NCBI GenBank assembly: GCA_903959355.1 | Contig: CAJBWJ010000019.1 | Coordinates: 1-19,364 of the forward strand | Reading direction: 5' to 3' | DNA length: 19,364 bases | Source: an uncultured bacterium | GTDB lineage: Bacteria > Patescibacteriota > Microgenomatia > UBA1400 > PJMF01 | Shown: positions 13,713-19,364 of the stretch, one piece after another | Position numbering within the stretch: the first letter of the stretch is position 1 | Layout of the letters: each line of letters begins with the position of its first letter | Translations under genes and position numbers: made by a program | Notes under the pieces: model-generated | Database searches by the model: none | Seen by the model: the letters and a program-made list of their open reading frames with translations, nothing else | Told to the model about the DNA's origin: nothing

Positions 13713-14984
13713 ATGACAAAAAAACCAAGCTGGATTTTCGTTTTTATTCGTAACACTCTTTTTGTAGTTTTATTACTCACTCTTGGTCTAGTTATGGGCT
13801 TTCGTTATGCTAACGAAGGAGCTCTTTTTGGTCAAAAAATTCCTTTCTTTGAAACTTTAGCTAAAAAAACTCAATCCAATAATCTTTCTAAATTGATGAA
13901 TAGTTCCACACAAGCTCCAGTTTCAATGGATGTCTTTTGGGAAGTTTGGCAGTTAGTTGAGAGAGATTATTTAGAAACTGCTGAAATTAATGAAAACAAA
14001 ATGATGGATGGAGCTATTTCTGGAATGGTTTTTGGTCTTGGCGATCCTTACACTATGTATTTACCTCCAGATGATAATGCTAAAGCCGAAGAGGATTTGG
14101 CTGGCAGTTTCTATGGAGTAGGTATAGAGCTAGCTTATATTGATGGAGCAGTCGGTGTTTTGGCACCTTTAGATGGTAGCCCTGGAGAAAAAGCAGGCCT
14201 TTTAGCTGGTGACATAATTATTCATGTTAAAGATGATAGTAAAAAATTAGATGAAGATACTACCAAGTGGACTTTGGATGATGCTGTCAAAAATATTCGT
14301 GGTCCAAAAGCTACTCCTGTTATTTTGACTGTTTATCGCAAGAGTGATAACAGTAGTAAAGATATTACTGTTCTTCGTGACGAAATCATTGTTAAAAGTG
14401 TCACTCTAGAATTCGTAGAAGTTAAAGGTAAAAAAATCGCTCACCTCAAACTTTCCAAATTTGGTGAGAGAACTATGGATGAGTGGGATGTAGCTGTTAA
14501 TGAAATACTTAGCAAAAAAGGTCAAATTGCTGGAATTGCTTTAGATATGCGCAATAATCCTGGAGGATTCTTTGATGTTTCTATCGATATAGCCAGTGAT
14601 TTTGTTAAAAGTGGAGTAGTAGTTAGTCAAAAATCTAAATACAACACTAAAAACTATAATAGTAATAGCAAGGCAAGACTAGCAAGTATTCCAACTGTAG
14701 TTTTAGTCAATAAAGGCAGCGCCTCTGCTTCTGAAATCGTAGCAGGTGCACTTAGAGATGACTCTAAAATTAAATTAATTGGAGAGAAAACTTTTGGTAA
14801 GGGTACTGTTCAAGATCGCAGAGAATTAAGTAATGGTGGAGGTTTGCATATTACCGTCGGTCGTTGGTTGACCCCAAGTGGTAATTGGATTCACAAAGAT
14901 GGCTTGCCAGTTGATGTGGAAGTAATTCAAAATTACGATACTACTGAAGATGAAGTGCTGATTAAAGCAGTCGAACAATTTTAA
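13713..14984 (+). CDS. S41-family C-terminal processing peptidase (CtpA/Prc-like)
   Basis: A membrane-anchored serine protease that trims the C-termini of envelope proteins. 423 residues: one N-terminal transmembrane helix (about 7-30, WIFVFIRNTLFVVLLLTLGLVMGF region), then an extracytoplasmic linker, the S41 N-terminal part with DPYTMYLPP (111-119), a PDZ domain (about 130-225, with FYGVGIEL and AGLLAGDIIIHV), and the protease core with LDMRNNPGG (278-285). The Ser-Lys pair is S338 in GSASASEI and K363 in TFGKGTVQ, spaced 25 apart as in the family. It stands alone, with its own promoter and a palindrome overlapping the -10 box. Confidence 0.94.
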   Translation: MTKKPSWIFVFIRNTLFVVLLLTLGLVMGFRYANEGALFGQKIPFFETLAKKTQSNNLSKLMNSSTQAPVSMDVFWEVWQLVERDYLETAEINENKMMDGAISGMVFGLGDPYTMYLPPDDNAKAEEDLAGSFYGVGIELAYIDGAVGVLAPLDGSPGEKAGLLAGDIIIHVKDDSKKLDEDTTKWTLDDAVKNIRGPKATPVILTVYRKSDNSSKDITVLRDEIIVKSVTLEFVEVKGKKIAHLKLSKFGERTMDEWDVAVNEILSKKGQIAGIALDMRNNPGGFFDVSIDIASDFVKSGVVVSQKSKYNTKNYNSNSKARLASIPTVVLVNKGSASASEIVAGALRDDSKIKLIGEKTFGKGTVQDRRELSNGGGLHITVGRWLTPSGNWIHKDGLPVDVEVIQNYDTTEDEVLIKAVEQF

Positions 14985-15047
14985 AAACTCTCAGGAAAAA
15001 ATTCATAAAATCTGGCTTTTATTCAAGCAATCTCATTGTCTTTGTTC

Positions 15048-15053
15048 TATCAT
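15048..15053 (+). promoter_or_regulatory. possible -10 box of the 15060 gene
   Basis: TATCAT (15048-15053) ends 6 bases before ATG 15060, matching the leaderless spacing of other genes here. No clear -35 hexamer is seen. Confidence 0.35.
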
Positions 15054-15059
15054 AAATTC

Positions 15060-16088
15060 ATGTTAGATGGATCCTCCTCAGTTGATACAAAAAAACTTTT
15101 GCAAGAACATTTGAAGCGTGAAGATGTGAAGGTTGAAGCGTGGAAACAGAATGCTCAAGAATATTTAAGAGTTTCTAGAAAGCAAATGGACAGAACAGCT
15201 TCTTGGGAGTCAAAATCTAATAGACTGCCAAGTGTAGAAGAGATATATGCAAACAGAGGCTGGCCGAGTGCTTCGGAAGAATCGGAGCTAAAGAGAATTT
15301 TTTTTGAAAACTTCAAGCCAATAGTACTAGAAAAACTTCAAGGAGATAAGACAAAATTAGAGGGAACAATTGGTGTCCTTTATGGTATTTATTTTCTAAA
15401 TTACATTACTGGTGGCTTATTAATTAACAAGTATTTCGATTATTCAAGTTTTACTAAATGGGAAAATGCTCAGTGGGAAAGTCATGAGGAAAATCTAAAC
15501 CCAAATAATCTTGAAGATTGGCCAATGAGTATTGATTTGGAAGAAAATAGAAGTATGGCTACTTTTAATAATTTTTTTGGCTTATCCATAAAAATAAGAG
15601 TTGGCGCTGCTAGGTATAAAAGTGAAAATCCACATGAAAAAAAAGCAGTTGAGTTAGGAAAAAGAAAAGAAAAAGTTAAAAAATTTGGTGGACTCATGTC
15701 GACAGAAATTGATAAACCGATTTATAAATTTTCTATGTCTGAAGTAGATGACGCAGTGTTAACTGGCATAGAGGAAGCTCACCATTCATTGATTAAGTAT
15801 TTTTCACATGTTCATGGAATAAAAGCTGAAGGTGCTGATCTTAGATCTCAGGCAGTAATTGAAGTTATTGATGCTGTTATGGCCAGGCAATCAGAAAATG
15901 ATTATCTAGATTATAAAATAATGTATTCGGCATCAAGATTTGTTGAATATGCAGCTGATTTAGCCCAAGCACTTTATGTTGCTAAATATCTTCCAGAAGC
16001 CTGGACGGATGGATACAAAGATTATGTTGCTGCTATTAGAAAAAAGAGAAGTGAGCTAAAACAAGCTAAAATTCAAAAAAAAGATTAA
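15060..16088 (+). CDS. unrecognised protein, 342 residues
   Basis: Not recognised. Start taken at ATG 15060, since a -10-like TATCAT ends 6 bases before it; an in-frame TTG at 15036 would add eight residues but precedes that box. Mostly hydrophilic and helical. One moderately hydrophobic segment (about 110-127, IGVLYGIYFLNYITGGLLI) may be buried or membrane-associated. A central GIEEAHHSLIKYFSHVHG segment (about 240-260) puts Glu, His-His and two further His on what looks like one helix, which could bind a metal; a later helix reads VEYAADLAQALYVAKYLPEAW. The C-terminus is very basic. Convergent with prfA. Confidence 0.75.
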   Translation: MLDGSSSVDTKKLLQEHLKREDVKVEAWKQNAQEYLRVSRKQMDRTASWESKSNRLPSVEEIYANRGWPSASEESELKRIFFENFKPIVLEKLQGDKTKLEGTIGVLYGIYFLNYITGGLLINKYFDYSSFTKWENAQWESHEENLNPNNLEDWPMSIDLEENRSMATFNNFFGLSIKIRVGAARYKSENPHEKKAVELGKRKEKVKKFGGLMSTEIDKPIYKFSMSEVDDAVLTGIEEAHHSLIKYFSHVHGIKAEGADLRSQAVIEVIDAVMARQSENDYLDYKIMYSASRFVEYAADLAQALYVAKYLPEAWTDGYKDYVAAIRKKRSELKQAKIQKKD

Positions 16089-16110
16089 GCAAAGTTGCTC
16101 AAATTTAATT

Positions 16111-17145
16111 TTATTCTTCGTCGCTATGAGCCTGATTTTCTAGATTGATTTTGCCATCCAAATCATCGATTTCGATGAGAGACTTAGTTGAAGCGATTAA
16201 CTCGTCGAGATCACCTTCTAAAATTCCTTCAAGATTGTGCCAAGATTGATGAATGCGATGATCGGTGACACGACTTTGTGGATAGTTATAAGTTTTAATT
16301 TTTTCAGCACGCATGTTGCGACCAATGTTGCTTCTAGCATCACCGATGGCAGCTTGTTTTTTATCTTCTTCAATTTGCCAAAGCTGACCGCGCAAAAGTT
16401 CCAAGGCAATTTGGCGATTTTGTGCCTGCTTTCTCTCAGTGCGAGCATTAACGACTAAACCACTTGGTCTGTGAGTAAGACGCACTGCTGAACTAGTTTT
16501 GTTAACTGACTGACCACCAGCTCCACCAGCACGCATAAAAGACCATTCTAGGTCTTCTTCTCTAATCTCAACCACAGCGGCAGTAACTTCAGGAAGAACC
16601 GCTACTGAGGCAGTGGAAGTGTGAATACGACCGGCAGATTCAGTGACTGGTACGCGTTGGACGCGATGAACACCAGAATCATAACGGAAAAGTTTGTAGG
16701 CAGAAACAATTTCTGTTTCACCAGTTTTATTAACTTTGCCTTCTTCATCAATTTTGACGATTGGCAATTCCACACGACCTTTAACTTTGATGACCATTTC
16801 ATCAATCATTTCGACTTTTAAGCCTTTATTTTCGGCATAACGAGTGTACATACGCAGTAGGTCATTGCCCCAAATTTTGGCTTCATCGCCACCTGCACCG
16901 CCACGAATTTCAATAATCGCATTGGCAGTTTGAGCGACTTCGTCATTATTCTCTTCACTTTTGTTTTGGTTGCTCAAAAAATCAGCAGCAGCTAATTCGA
17001 GGGCTTTTTTTTCTTCTAGAAGATTAGCGATTTCTTCAGTCGCTAGTTCTTTCATTTCAATGTCTTCGAGCAATGCTTCATTTTCAGCAATAGCTTTATT
17101 CAGATTATCTATCTGTATTTGGTAAGGGTTAAAAATTTGATCCAT
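16111..17145 (-). CDS. prfA: peptide chain release factor 1
   Basis: Ends translation at UAA and UAG. 344 residues from ATG 17145 (a TTG at 17157 gives 348 but falls on the -10 box). The codon-reading tripeptide is PVT at 166-168 in HRVQRVPVTESAGRIHTST, marking RF1 and not RF2 (which has SPF). The peptidyl-tRNA hydrolysis motif GGQ is at 210-212 in MRAGGAGGQSVNKTSSAVRL. It is somewhat shorter than the 360-residue E. coli protein, mainly at the N-terminal coiled coil, with an extra charged loop about 125-145. rpmE is upstream on the same strand, separated by a terminator and a new promoter. The acidic C-terminal tail ends HSDEE. Confidence 0.96.
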   Translation of the reverse strand: MDQIFNPYQIQIDNLNKAIAENEALLEDIEMKELATEEIANLLEEKKALELAAADFLSNQNKSEENNDEVAQTANAIIEIRGGAGGDEAKIWGNDLLRMYTRYAENKGLKVEMIDEMVIKVKGRVELPIVKIDEEGKVNKTGETEIVSAYKLFRYDSGVHRVQRVPVTESAGRIHTSTASVAVLPEVTAAVVEIREEDLEWSFMRAGGAGGQSVNKTSSAVRLTHRPSGLVVNARTERKQAQNRQIALELLRGQLWQIEEDKKQAAIGDARSNIGRNMRAEKIKTYNYPQSRVTDHRIHQSWHNLEGILEGDLDELIASTKSLIEIDDLDGKINLENQAHSDEE

Positions 17146-17156
17146 ATTTGCTTTCA

Positions 17157-17162
17157 ATTATA
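17157..17162 (-). promoter_or_regulatory. prfA -10 box
   Basis: Minus-strand TATAAT (17162 to 17157) lies directly after the rpmE terminator T-run and 11 bases before the prfA ATG, implying a leader of about five bases. No good -35 hexamer is visible because the terminator occupies that place. Confidence 0.55.
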
Positions 17163-17164
17163 TA

Positions 17165-17189
17165 CAAAAAAACACAACGTGAACGTTGT
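17165..17189 (-). terminator. Rho-independent terminator after rpmE
   Basis: On the minus strand ACAACG (17189 to 17184), loop TTCA, CGTTGT (17179 to 17174), then G and seven T residues (17172 to 17166). The stem is short (6 bp) but the T-run is good. Confidence 0.65.
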
Positions 17190-17212
17190 ATCAATAAAAA
17201 TGAACGAGGAAA

Positions 17213-17560
17213 CTAATTTTCGGCGACGGTTTCAGCTTCTTTTTTGGCTTTGAGTTCGCCTTGCTGCTCGACTAAAATTTGTTTGTAGGATTTACTCTCA
17301 GCTTTTTCTTTGACGGTTTTTTTAGCTTTAGAAGCGGCAGCAGCGGCAGCAGCAGCAGCTAATTGCATTTTTTTCTGGAATTTATCTACACGACCTTGAC
17401 GATCAACGAATCTCATTTCACCAGTGAAAAAAGGATGACAGGCACTACAAATATCCACTTGCATGGCTTTCTTAATGCCACCTGTGGTAAATGTATTTCC
17501 ACAACTGCAGGTAACGACGCAGTCATGTTGCCAATTGCTAGGATGTATACCTTGTTTCAT
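17213..17560 (-). CDS. rpmE: 50S ribosomal protein bL31 with long C-terminal extension
   Basis: 115 residues, against about 70 in E. coli. The N-terminal part is standard bL31: KQGIHPSNW, a complete zinc site C18, C20, C38, C41 (TCSCGN, then DICSACHPFFTG), and GRVDKFQKKM. From about residue 67 an unusual tail begins with nine alanines in a row, then about 35 Lys/Glu-rich residues, probably helical and disordered. The alanine run is encoded by mixed GCT/GCC/GCA codons. Zinc-binding (C+) type, so it is the standard and not the zinc-starvation paralogue. It is expressed from its own promoter (TTGCAA-17-TATAAT) with a very short leader. Confidence 0.95.
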   Translation of the reverse strand: MKQGIHPSNWQHDCVVTCSCGNTFTTGGIKKAMQVDICSACHPFFTGEMRFVDRQGRVDKFQKKMQLAAAAAAAAASKAKKTVKEKAESKSYKQILVEQQGELKAKKEAETVAEN

Positions 17561-17573
17561 ATATAGAAGGGTT

Positions 17574-17602
17574 ATTATATTTCAGACCCTCTTTTTTTGC
17601 AA
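17574..17602 (-). promoter_or_regulatory. rpmE promoter
   Basis: Minus strand: TTGCAA (17602 to 17597), 17-base spacer, TATAAT (17579 to 17574), 13 bases before the ATG. The -35 box lies in the loop and arm of a hairpin (17589-17614). Confidence 0.7.
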
Positions 17603-17626
17603 AGGCAAAAAAGAGCTGGTATGAAA
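17580..17626. repeat. long composite hairpin at the rpmE-proximal end of the repeat cluster
   Basis: TTTCAGACC (17580-17588) and GGTATGAAA (17618-17626) pair with one mismatch, the same arms that meet at each junction of the 35-bp repeats. Between them sits a second inverted repeat, CTCTTTTTTTGC and GCAAAAAAGAG (one bulged T), loop AAAG. Lies upstream of and partly within the rpmE promoter. Confidence 0.6.
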
Positions 17627-17702
17627 GATGCTTTAGCGAATTTCAGACCTCTGGTATGAAAGATGCTTTAGCGAATTTCAGACCTCTGGTATGAAAGATG
17701 CT
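17616..17702. repeat. 35-bp tandem repeat, two exact copies plus a 17-base partial copy
   Basis: Exact copies at 17616-17650 and 17651-17685; the third (17686-17702) matches the first 17 bases, then diverges. The unit begins CTGGTATGAAAGATGC and ends TTTCAGACCT. At each junction TTTCAgACC-TCT-GGTaTGAAA forms an 8-bp hairpin with one mismatch (17641-17661, 17676-17696). With no spacers between copies it is not a CRISPR array. It fills the hisS-rpmE gap. Confidence 0.9.
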
Positions 17703-17718
17703 GTGCATAGCCATAAAA

Positions 17719-18984
17719 TTAGAGAAGTGAAGGGGAAAAAGCTTTTAGCTTTTCTTTAATCTCTTCGAGACCAAGTAAGCTTTGTTCTCCAGACTTCATA
17801 TTTTTAATGCTAAATTTATTTTCTTTGATTTCATTTTCACCAACAATAATGACAAAAGGAATGTTCTTTTGTTCAGCCATTTTGAATTGTTTGGCTAATT
17901 TATCAGAAGCAGGGACGAGCTCAGTTTTAATTTTTTCTTGACGTAATTCTTTAGCAATTTGCATGGCTTTATTCTGACAATTTTCATCTTCAAAAAAGCC
18001 AACCATTACTGTGGCTGCTGAATTTTTATTATCAATTAAGCCCATTTCTTCGCAAACTTCTACTATGCGATCAAAACCAAGGCCAACGCCAACGGCTGGC
18101 ATTTTATAGCCAGATAAATCTTCAATCAAATTATCATAACGACCACCTCCACCAAGTGAGGAATTGCTGTATTCAGGGATTTTTATTTCAAAAATTAAGC
18201 CAGTGTAATAATCTAAACCACGAGCTAGTTTTGGGTTAAAGACTAAAGTTTCTTTGGCAACACCAAGCTCTAAAGCTTTTTGTTCAATTTGTGACAAATT
18301 ACCTGATATTTTAATACTATTTATCTTGCTTATAACTGCCTCAGCATCTTTTCTAGAAAGGCCTTTATCGACTAATTCCTCAATGACTGTTTCGAGACTT
18401 TGTTTGTCTAATTTATCGATACTTTGAATGATGGAAAAGGCGTCGACTTTTTCATTAGTGAAAGGACTAATGTTTTCAATGAGTAAGCTTCTATCGTTAA
18501 ATTCAATGATGGTGGATTTGAAACCCAAGTTTCTAAAAACGGCATCGACGGTGGCGAGTAATTCAGCATCTGCCAAAATGTCATCACTGCCAAAAATATC
18601 GCAATCGCACTGAGTGAATTCACGATAGCGACCCTTTTGAGGCTTATCGGCGCGAAAAACATTTTGGATCTGGTAACGACGAAAATATTTTGGCAATTCG
18701 TTTTGATATTGGCTCAAAACACGAGCAGTTGGCACAGTTTGATCATAGCGTAGGCCTACTTGGCGCTCGCCACGATCTTCAAAGGTGTAAACCAATTTGT
18801 CAGCTTCTTCGCCATATTTACCAAGTAATAAGCTAGCGTATTCTAGAGTTGGAGTTTGAAGTGGCTCAAAGCCGTAAATTTCAAAAGTTTCTCTAATTTT
18901 GTCGCTAACATATTGTCTTTGACGAGACTCAGCTGGTAAAAAGTCGCGAAAACCTTTTAGTGTTTGTATATTTTGTTTTGCCAT
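17719..18984 (-). CDS. hisS: histidine--tRNA ligase
   Basis: Charges tRNA-His with histidine. Class II synthetase of 421 residues (E. coli 424). Motif 1 lies in FRDFLPAESRQRQYV...FEIYGFEPLQTPTLE (12-49); motif 2 has FRRYQIQNVFRADKPQKGRYREF with R111; the His-specific loop ARGLDYYTG has R255; motif 3 has GGGGRYDNL and GVGLGFDRI (278-307). The C-terminal anticodon-binding domain (about 325-421) follows. The ATG has no close Shine-Dalgarno; AAAGG lies 23 bases upstream with a small hairpin between them. Upstream, on the same strand, is a promoter, a His-rich leader ORF and a terminator, suggesting attenuation control by charged tRNA-His. Confidence 0.97.
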   Translation of the reverse strand: MAKQNIQTLKGFRDFLPAESRQRQYVSDKIRETFEIYGFEPLQTPTLEYASLLLGKYGEEADKLVYTFEDRGERQVGLRYDQTVPTARVLSQYQNELPKYFRRYQIQNVFRADKPQKGRYREFTQCDCDIFGSDDILADAELLATVDAVFRNLGFKSTIIEFNDRSLLIENISPFTNEKVDAFSIIQSIDKLDKQSLETVIEELVDKGLSRKDAEAVISKINSIKISGNLSQIEQKALELGVAKETLVFNPKLARGLDYYTGLIFEIKIPEYSNSSLGGGGRYDNLIEDLSGYKMPAVGVGLGFDRIVEVCEEMGLIDNKNSAATVMVGFFEDENCQNKAMQIAKELRQEKIKTELVPASDKLAKQFKMAEQKNIPFVIIVGENEIKENKFSIKNMKSGEQSLLGLEEIKEKLKAFSPSLL

Positions 18985-18991
18985 AATGTCT

Positions 18992-19005
18992 TAGAATTAA
19001 TTCTA
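18992..19005 (-). promoter_or_regulatory. palindrome before hisS: RNA hairpin, or internal -10/operator
   Basis: TAGAATTAATTCTA is a perfect 14-bp palindrome. As RNA it gives a 5-bp stem with a TTAA loop, and folding would bring AAAGG (19012 to 19008) from 23 to about 9 bases from the hisS ATG. Alternatively TAGAAT (19005 to 19000) with TTACAT (19028 to 19023) at 17 bases would be a second promoter downstream of the attenuator. Confidence 0.5.
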
Positions 19006-19050
19006 TTCCTTTCATATTGTTTATGTAATAGTTTATTCGTTTTTTAAATT

Positions 19051-19077
19051 AAAAAATCCCCTGATTGGGGATCTCTT
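19051..19077 (-). terminator. attenuator terminator upstream of hisS
   Basis: Minus strand: ATCCCC (19072 to 19067), loop AATCA, GGGGAT (19061 to 19056), then a T-run (19056 to 19051). The upstream A-rich bases AAGAG (19077 to 19073) can extend the stem into the T-run, with G-U pairs. It ends about 67 bases before the hisS ATG. The 5' arm and loop contain CCCCAAT (19070 to 19064), the exact complement of ATTGGGG at 19108-19102. Confidence 0.85.
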
Positions 19078-19101
19078 TTTTAGTAAACGCAAAAAACCAA
19101 A

Positions 19102-19108
19102 CCCCAAT
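19102..19108 (-). promoter_or_regulatory. antiterminator strand of the hisS attenuator
   Basis: ATTGGGG (19108 to 19102 on the minus strand), one base after the leader stop codon, pairs over seven bases with CCCCAAT (19070 to 19064) and so excludes the terminator stem. A ribosome at the leader stop would cover it; one stalled at the His codons would leave it free. Confidence 0.7.
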
Positions 19109-19109
19109 T

Positions 19110-19163
19110 TTAGATAGAGGAGTGATGATGAAAAGATAGAACTTTTTCATTTTGTTTTTGCAT
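19110..19163 (-). CDS. His-rich leader peptide of hisS
   Basis: A 17-codon ORF, MQKQNEKVLSFHHHSSI, ending in TAA. Codons 12-14 are CAT CAT CAC (19130 to 19122). The ATG lies 8 bases after a TATAAT -10 box, the same spacing as the leaderless genes of this window, so the transcript should start at or very near it; no Shine-Dalgarno is present. It lies 125 bases upstream of hisS, with an antiterminator/terminator pair between. Three His codons in 17, directly before a histidyl-tRNA synthetase gene, is the mark of a ribosome-stalling attenuator: lack of charged tRNA-His would halt translation here and allow hisS transcription. The mechanism is inferred from sequence. Confidence 0.78.
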   Translation of the reverse strand: MQKQNEKVLSFHHHSSI

Positions 19164-19171
19164 CTTTAAAT

Positions 19172-19200
19172 ATTATAGGGTATTAAAGCTTTTTGGTCAA
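19172..19200 (-). promoter_or_regulatory. promoter of the His leader and hisS
   Basis: Minus strand: TTGACC (19200 to 19195), 17-base spacer, TATAAT (19177 to 19172). The best promoter match in the window (11 of 12 consensus bases). Confidence 0.85.
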
Positions 19201-19215
19201 ATTTAGTGGTCAAGA

Positions 19216-19224
19216 TGCTATACT
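19216..19224 (+). promoter_or_regulatory. possible extended -10, rightward
   Basis: TGC-TATACT (19216-19224), divergent from the His-leader promoter, without a clear -35. Apart from this, the 19271 box and the short ORF below, nothing is recognised in 19201-19364. Confidence 0.4.
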
Positions 19225-19270
19225 ACTTTCTTGATTTTAATATTTAAAATAGAGAACCTATTATTAGATT

Positions 19271-19276
19271 TACAAT
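19271..19276 (+). promoter_or_regulatory. possible -10 box of the short ORF at the right edge
   Basis: TACAAT (19271-19276) is 7 bases before ATG 19284, the leaderless spacing seen elsewhere. No -35 hexamer is evident. Confidence 0.4.
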
Positions 19277-19283
19277 AAGTAAC

Positions 19284-19325
19284 ATGTTTGAAGTTTACAA
19301 AGTGACATCCGGAAATGTATTATAA
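19284..19325 (+). CDS. possible short leaderless ORF or leader peptide
   Basis: 13 codons, MFEVYKVTSGNVL, then TAA. The ATG follows a TACAAT box by 7 bases. Its last codons form the 5' arm of a stable hairpin. No amino acid is strongly enriched (three Val), so the reading as a leader peptide is weak. Further ATGs at 19342 and 19355 stay open to the window edge and could start the next gene. Confidence 0.3.
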   Translation: MFEVYKVTSGNVL

Positions 19326-19336
19326 ATACCATTTCC
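19311..19336 (+). promoter_or_regulatory. stable hairpin at the right edge
   Basis: GGAAATGTATT pairs with AATACCATTTCC (one bulged C), loop ATA: 11 bp. It is followed by A residues and not T, so it is not a terminator on the plus strand. It overlaps the end of the 13-codon ORF and precedes possible start codons at 19342 and 19355. Confidence 0.55.
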
Positions 19337-19364
19337 AAAAAATGCACCTTAAAAATGGACAGTA

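Noticed and set aside
17616..17662. Short plus-strand ORF in the repeat (MKDALANFRPLV)
   Set aside because: The 35-base unit is not a multiple of three, no promoter or ribosome site precedes it, and it is antisense to the hisS-rpmE direction.
17616..17702. Tandem repeats as a CRISPR array
   Set aside because: The copies are directly adjacent with no spacers, there are only two full copies, and no cas genes are present.
19116..19139. On the plus strand, AGAGGAG then ATGATG and a stop: a mini-ORF with a good ribosome binding site
   Set aside because: It is the reverse complement of the His codons and following Ser codons of the minus-strand leader. It codes only four residues and no plus-strand promoter leads into it.
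19311..19336. Right-edge hairpin as a terminator
   Set aside because: It is followed by a run of A on the plus strand, and no T-run follows on the minus strand.

Overview
The window is a gene-dense stretch (roughly 35-40% G+C by eye) of a bacterial chromosome that looks like Candidate Phyla Radiation / Patescibacteria. This is an inference. It rests on short intergenic gaps, small housekeeping proteins (a 59-residue bS18), several unrecognised low-complexity proteins, and many promoters whose -10 box sits only 6-11 bases before the start codon. No rRNA, tRNA, CRISPR array, insertion sequence or phage gene was seen. UGA still works as a stop (one gene uses it) and prfA has an RF1-type PVT motif, so the standard bacterial code fits.

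Left part (1-7600): an unrecognised partial ORF, then tmk-recR ending at a terminator; hpf with a hairpin leader; two unrecognised charged, low-complexity proteins; cysS convergent with radC; tgt and a NUDIX hydrolase reading outward from one compact divergent promoter; and a small PspC-domain membrane protein. Middle (7600-12350): a bidirectional terminator, a GC-rich small lipoprotein on the minus strand with a structured 5' leader, a 2-Cys peroxiredoxin followed by an EamA transporter, the GTPase ychF, and two overlapping unrecognised genes. Right part (12350-19364): rpsF-ssb-rpsR with a two-stem leader, an S41 protease behind an 18-bp perfect palindrome, an unrecognised 342-residue protein, and a minus-strand translation block hisS, rpmE, prfA.

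The most interesting element is upstream of hisS (minus strand, 19200 to 18985). A near-consensus promoter drives a leaderless 17-codon ORF, MQKQNEKVLSFHHHSSI, with three consecutive His codons. Just after its stop codon comes ATTGGGG, which can pair perfectly with CCCCAAT inside a following Rho-independent terminator; hisS comes next. This is the layout of a ribosome-stalling transcription attenuator that senses charged tRNA-His. It differs from classical his leaders in being leaderless and in having little room for a 1:2 pause hairpin.

Two translation modes are visible. First genes of transcripts are mostly leaderless or nearly so (cysS, radC, tgt, NUDIX, ychF, 10683, the His leader). Genes inside operons or behind longer leaders carry Shine-Dalgarno sequences (tmk, hpf, 2573, the PspC gene, the lipoprotein, ssb, rpsR). 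Several start codons were moved on this basis. Other unexplained structure: 35-bp tandem repeats between hisS and rpmE, a hairpin next to the hisS start, and a possible second short leaderless ORF at the right edge.
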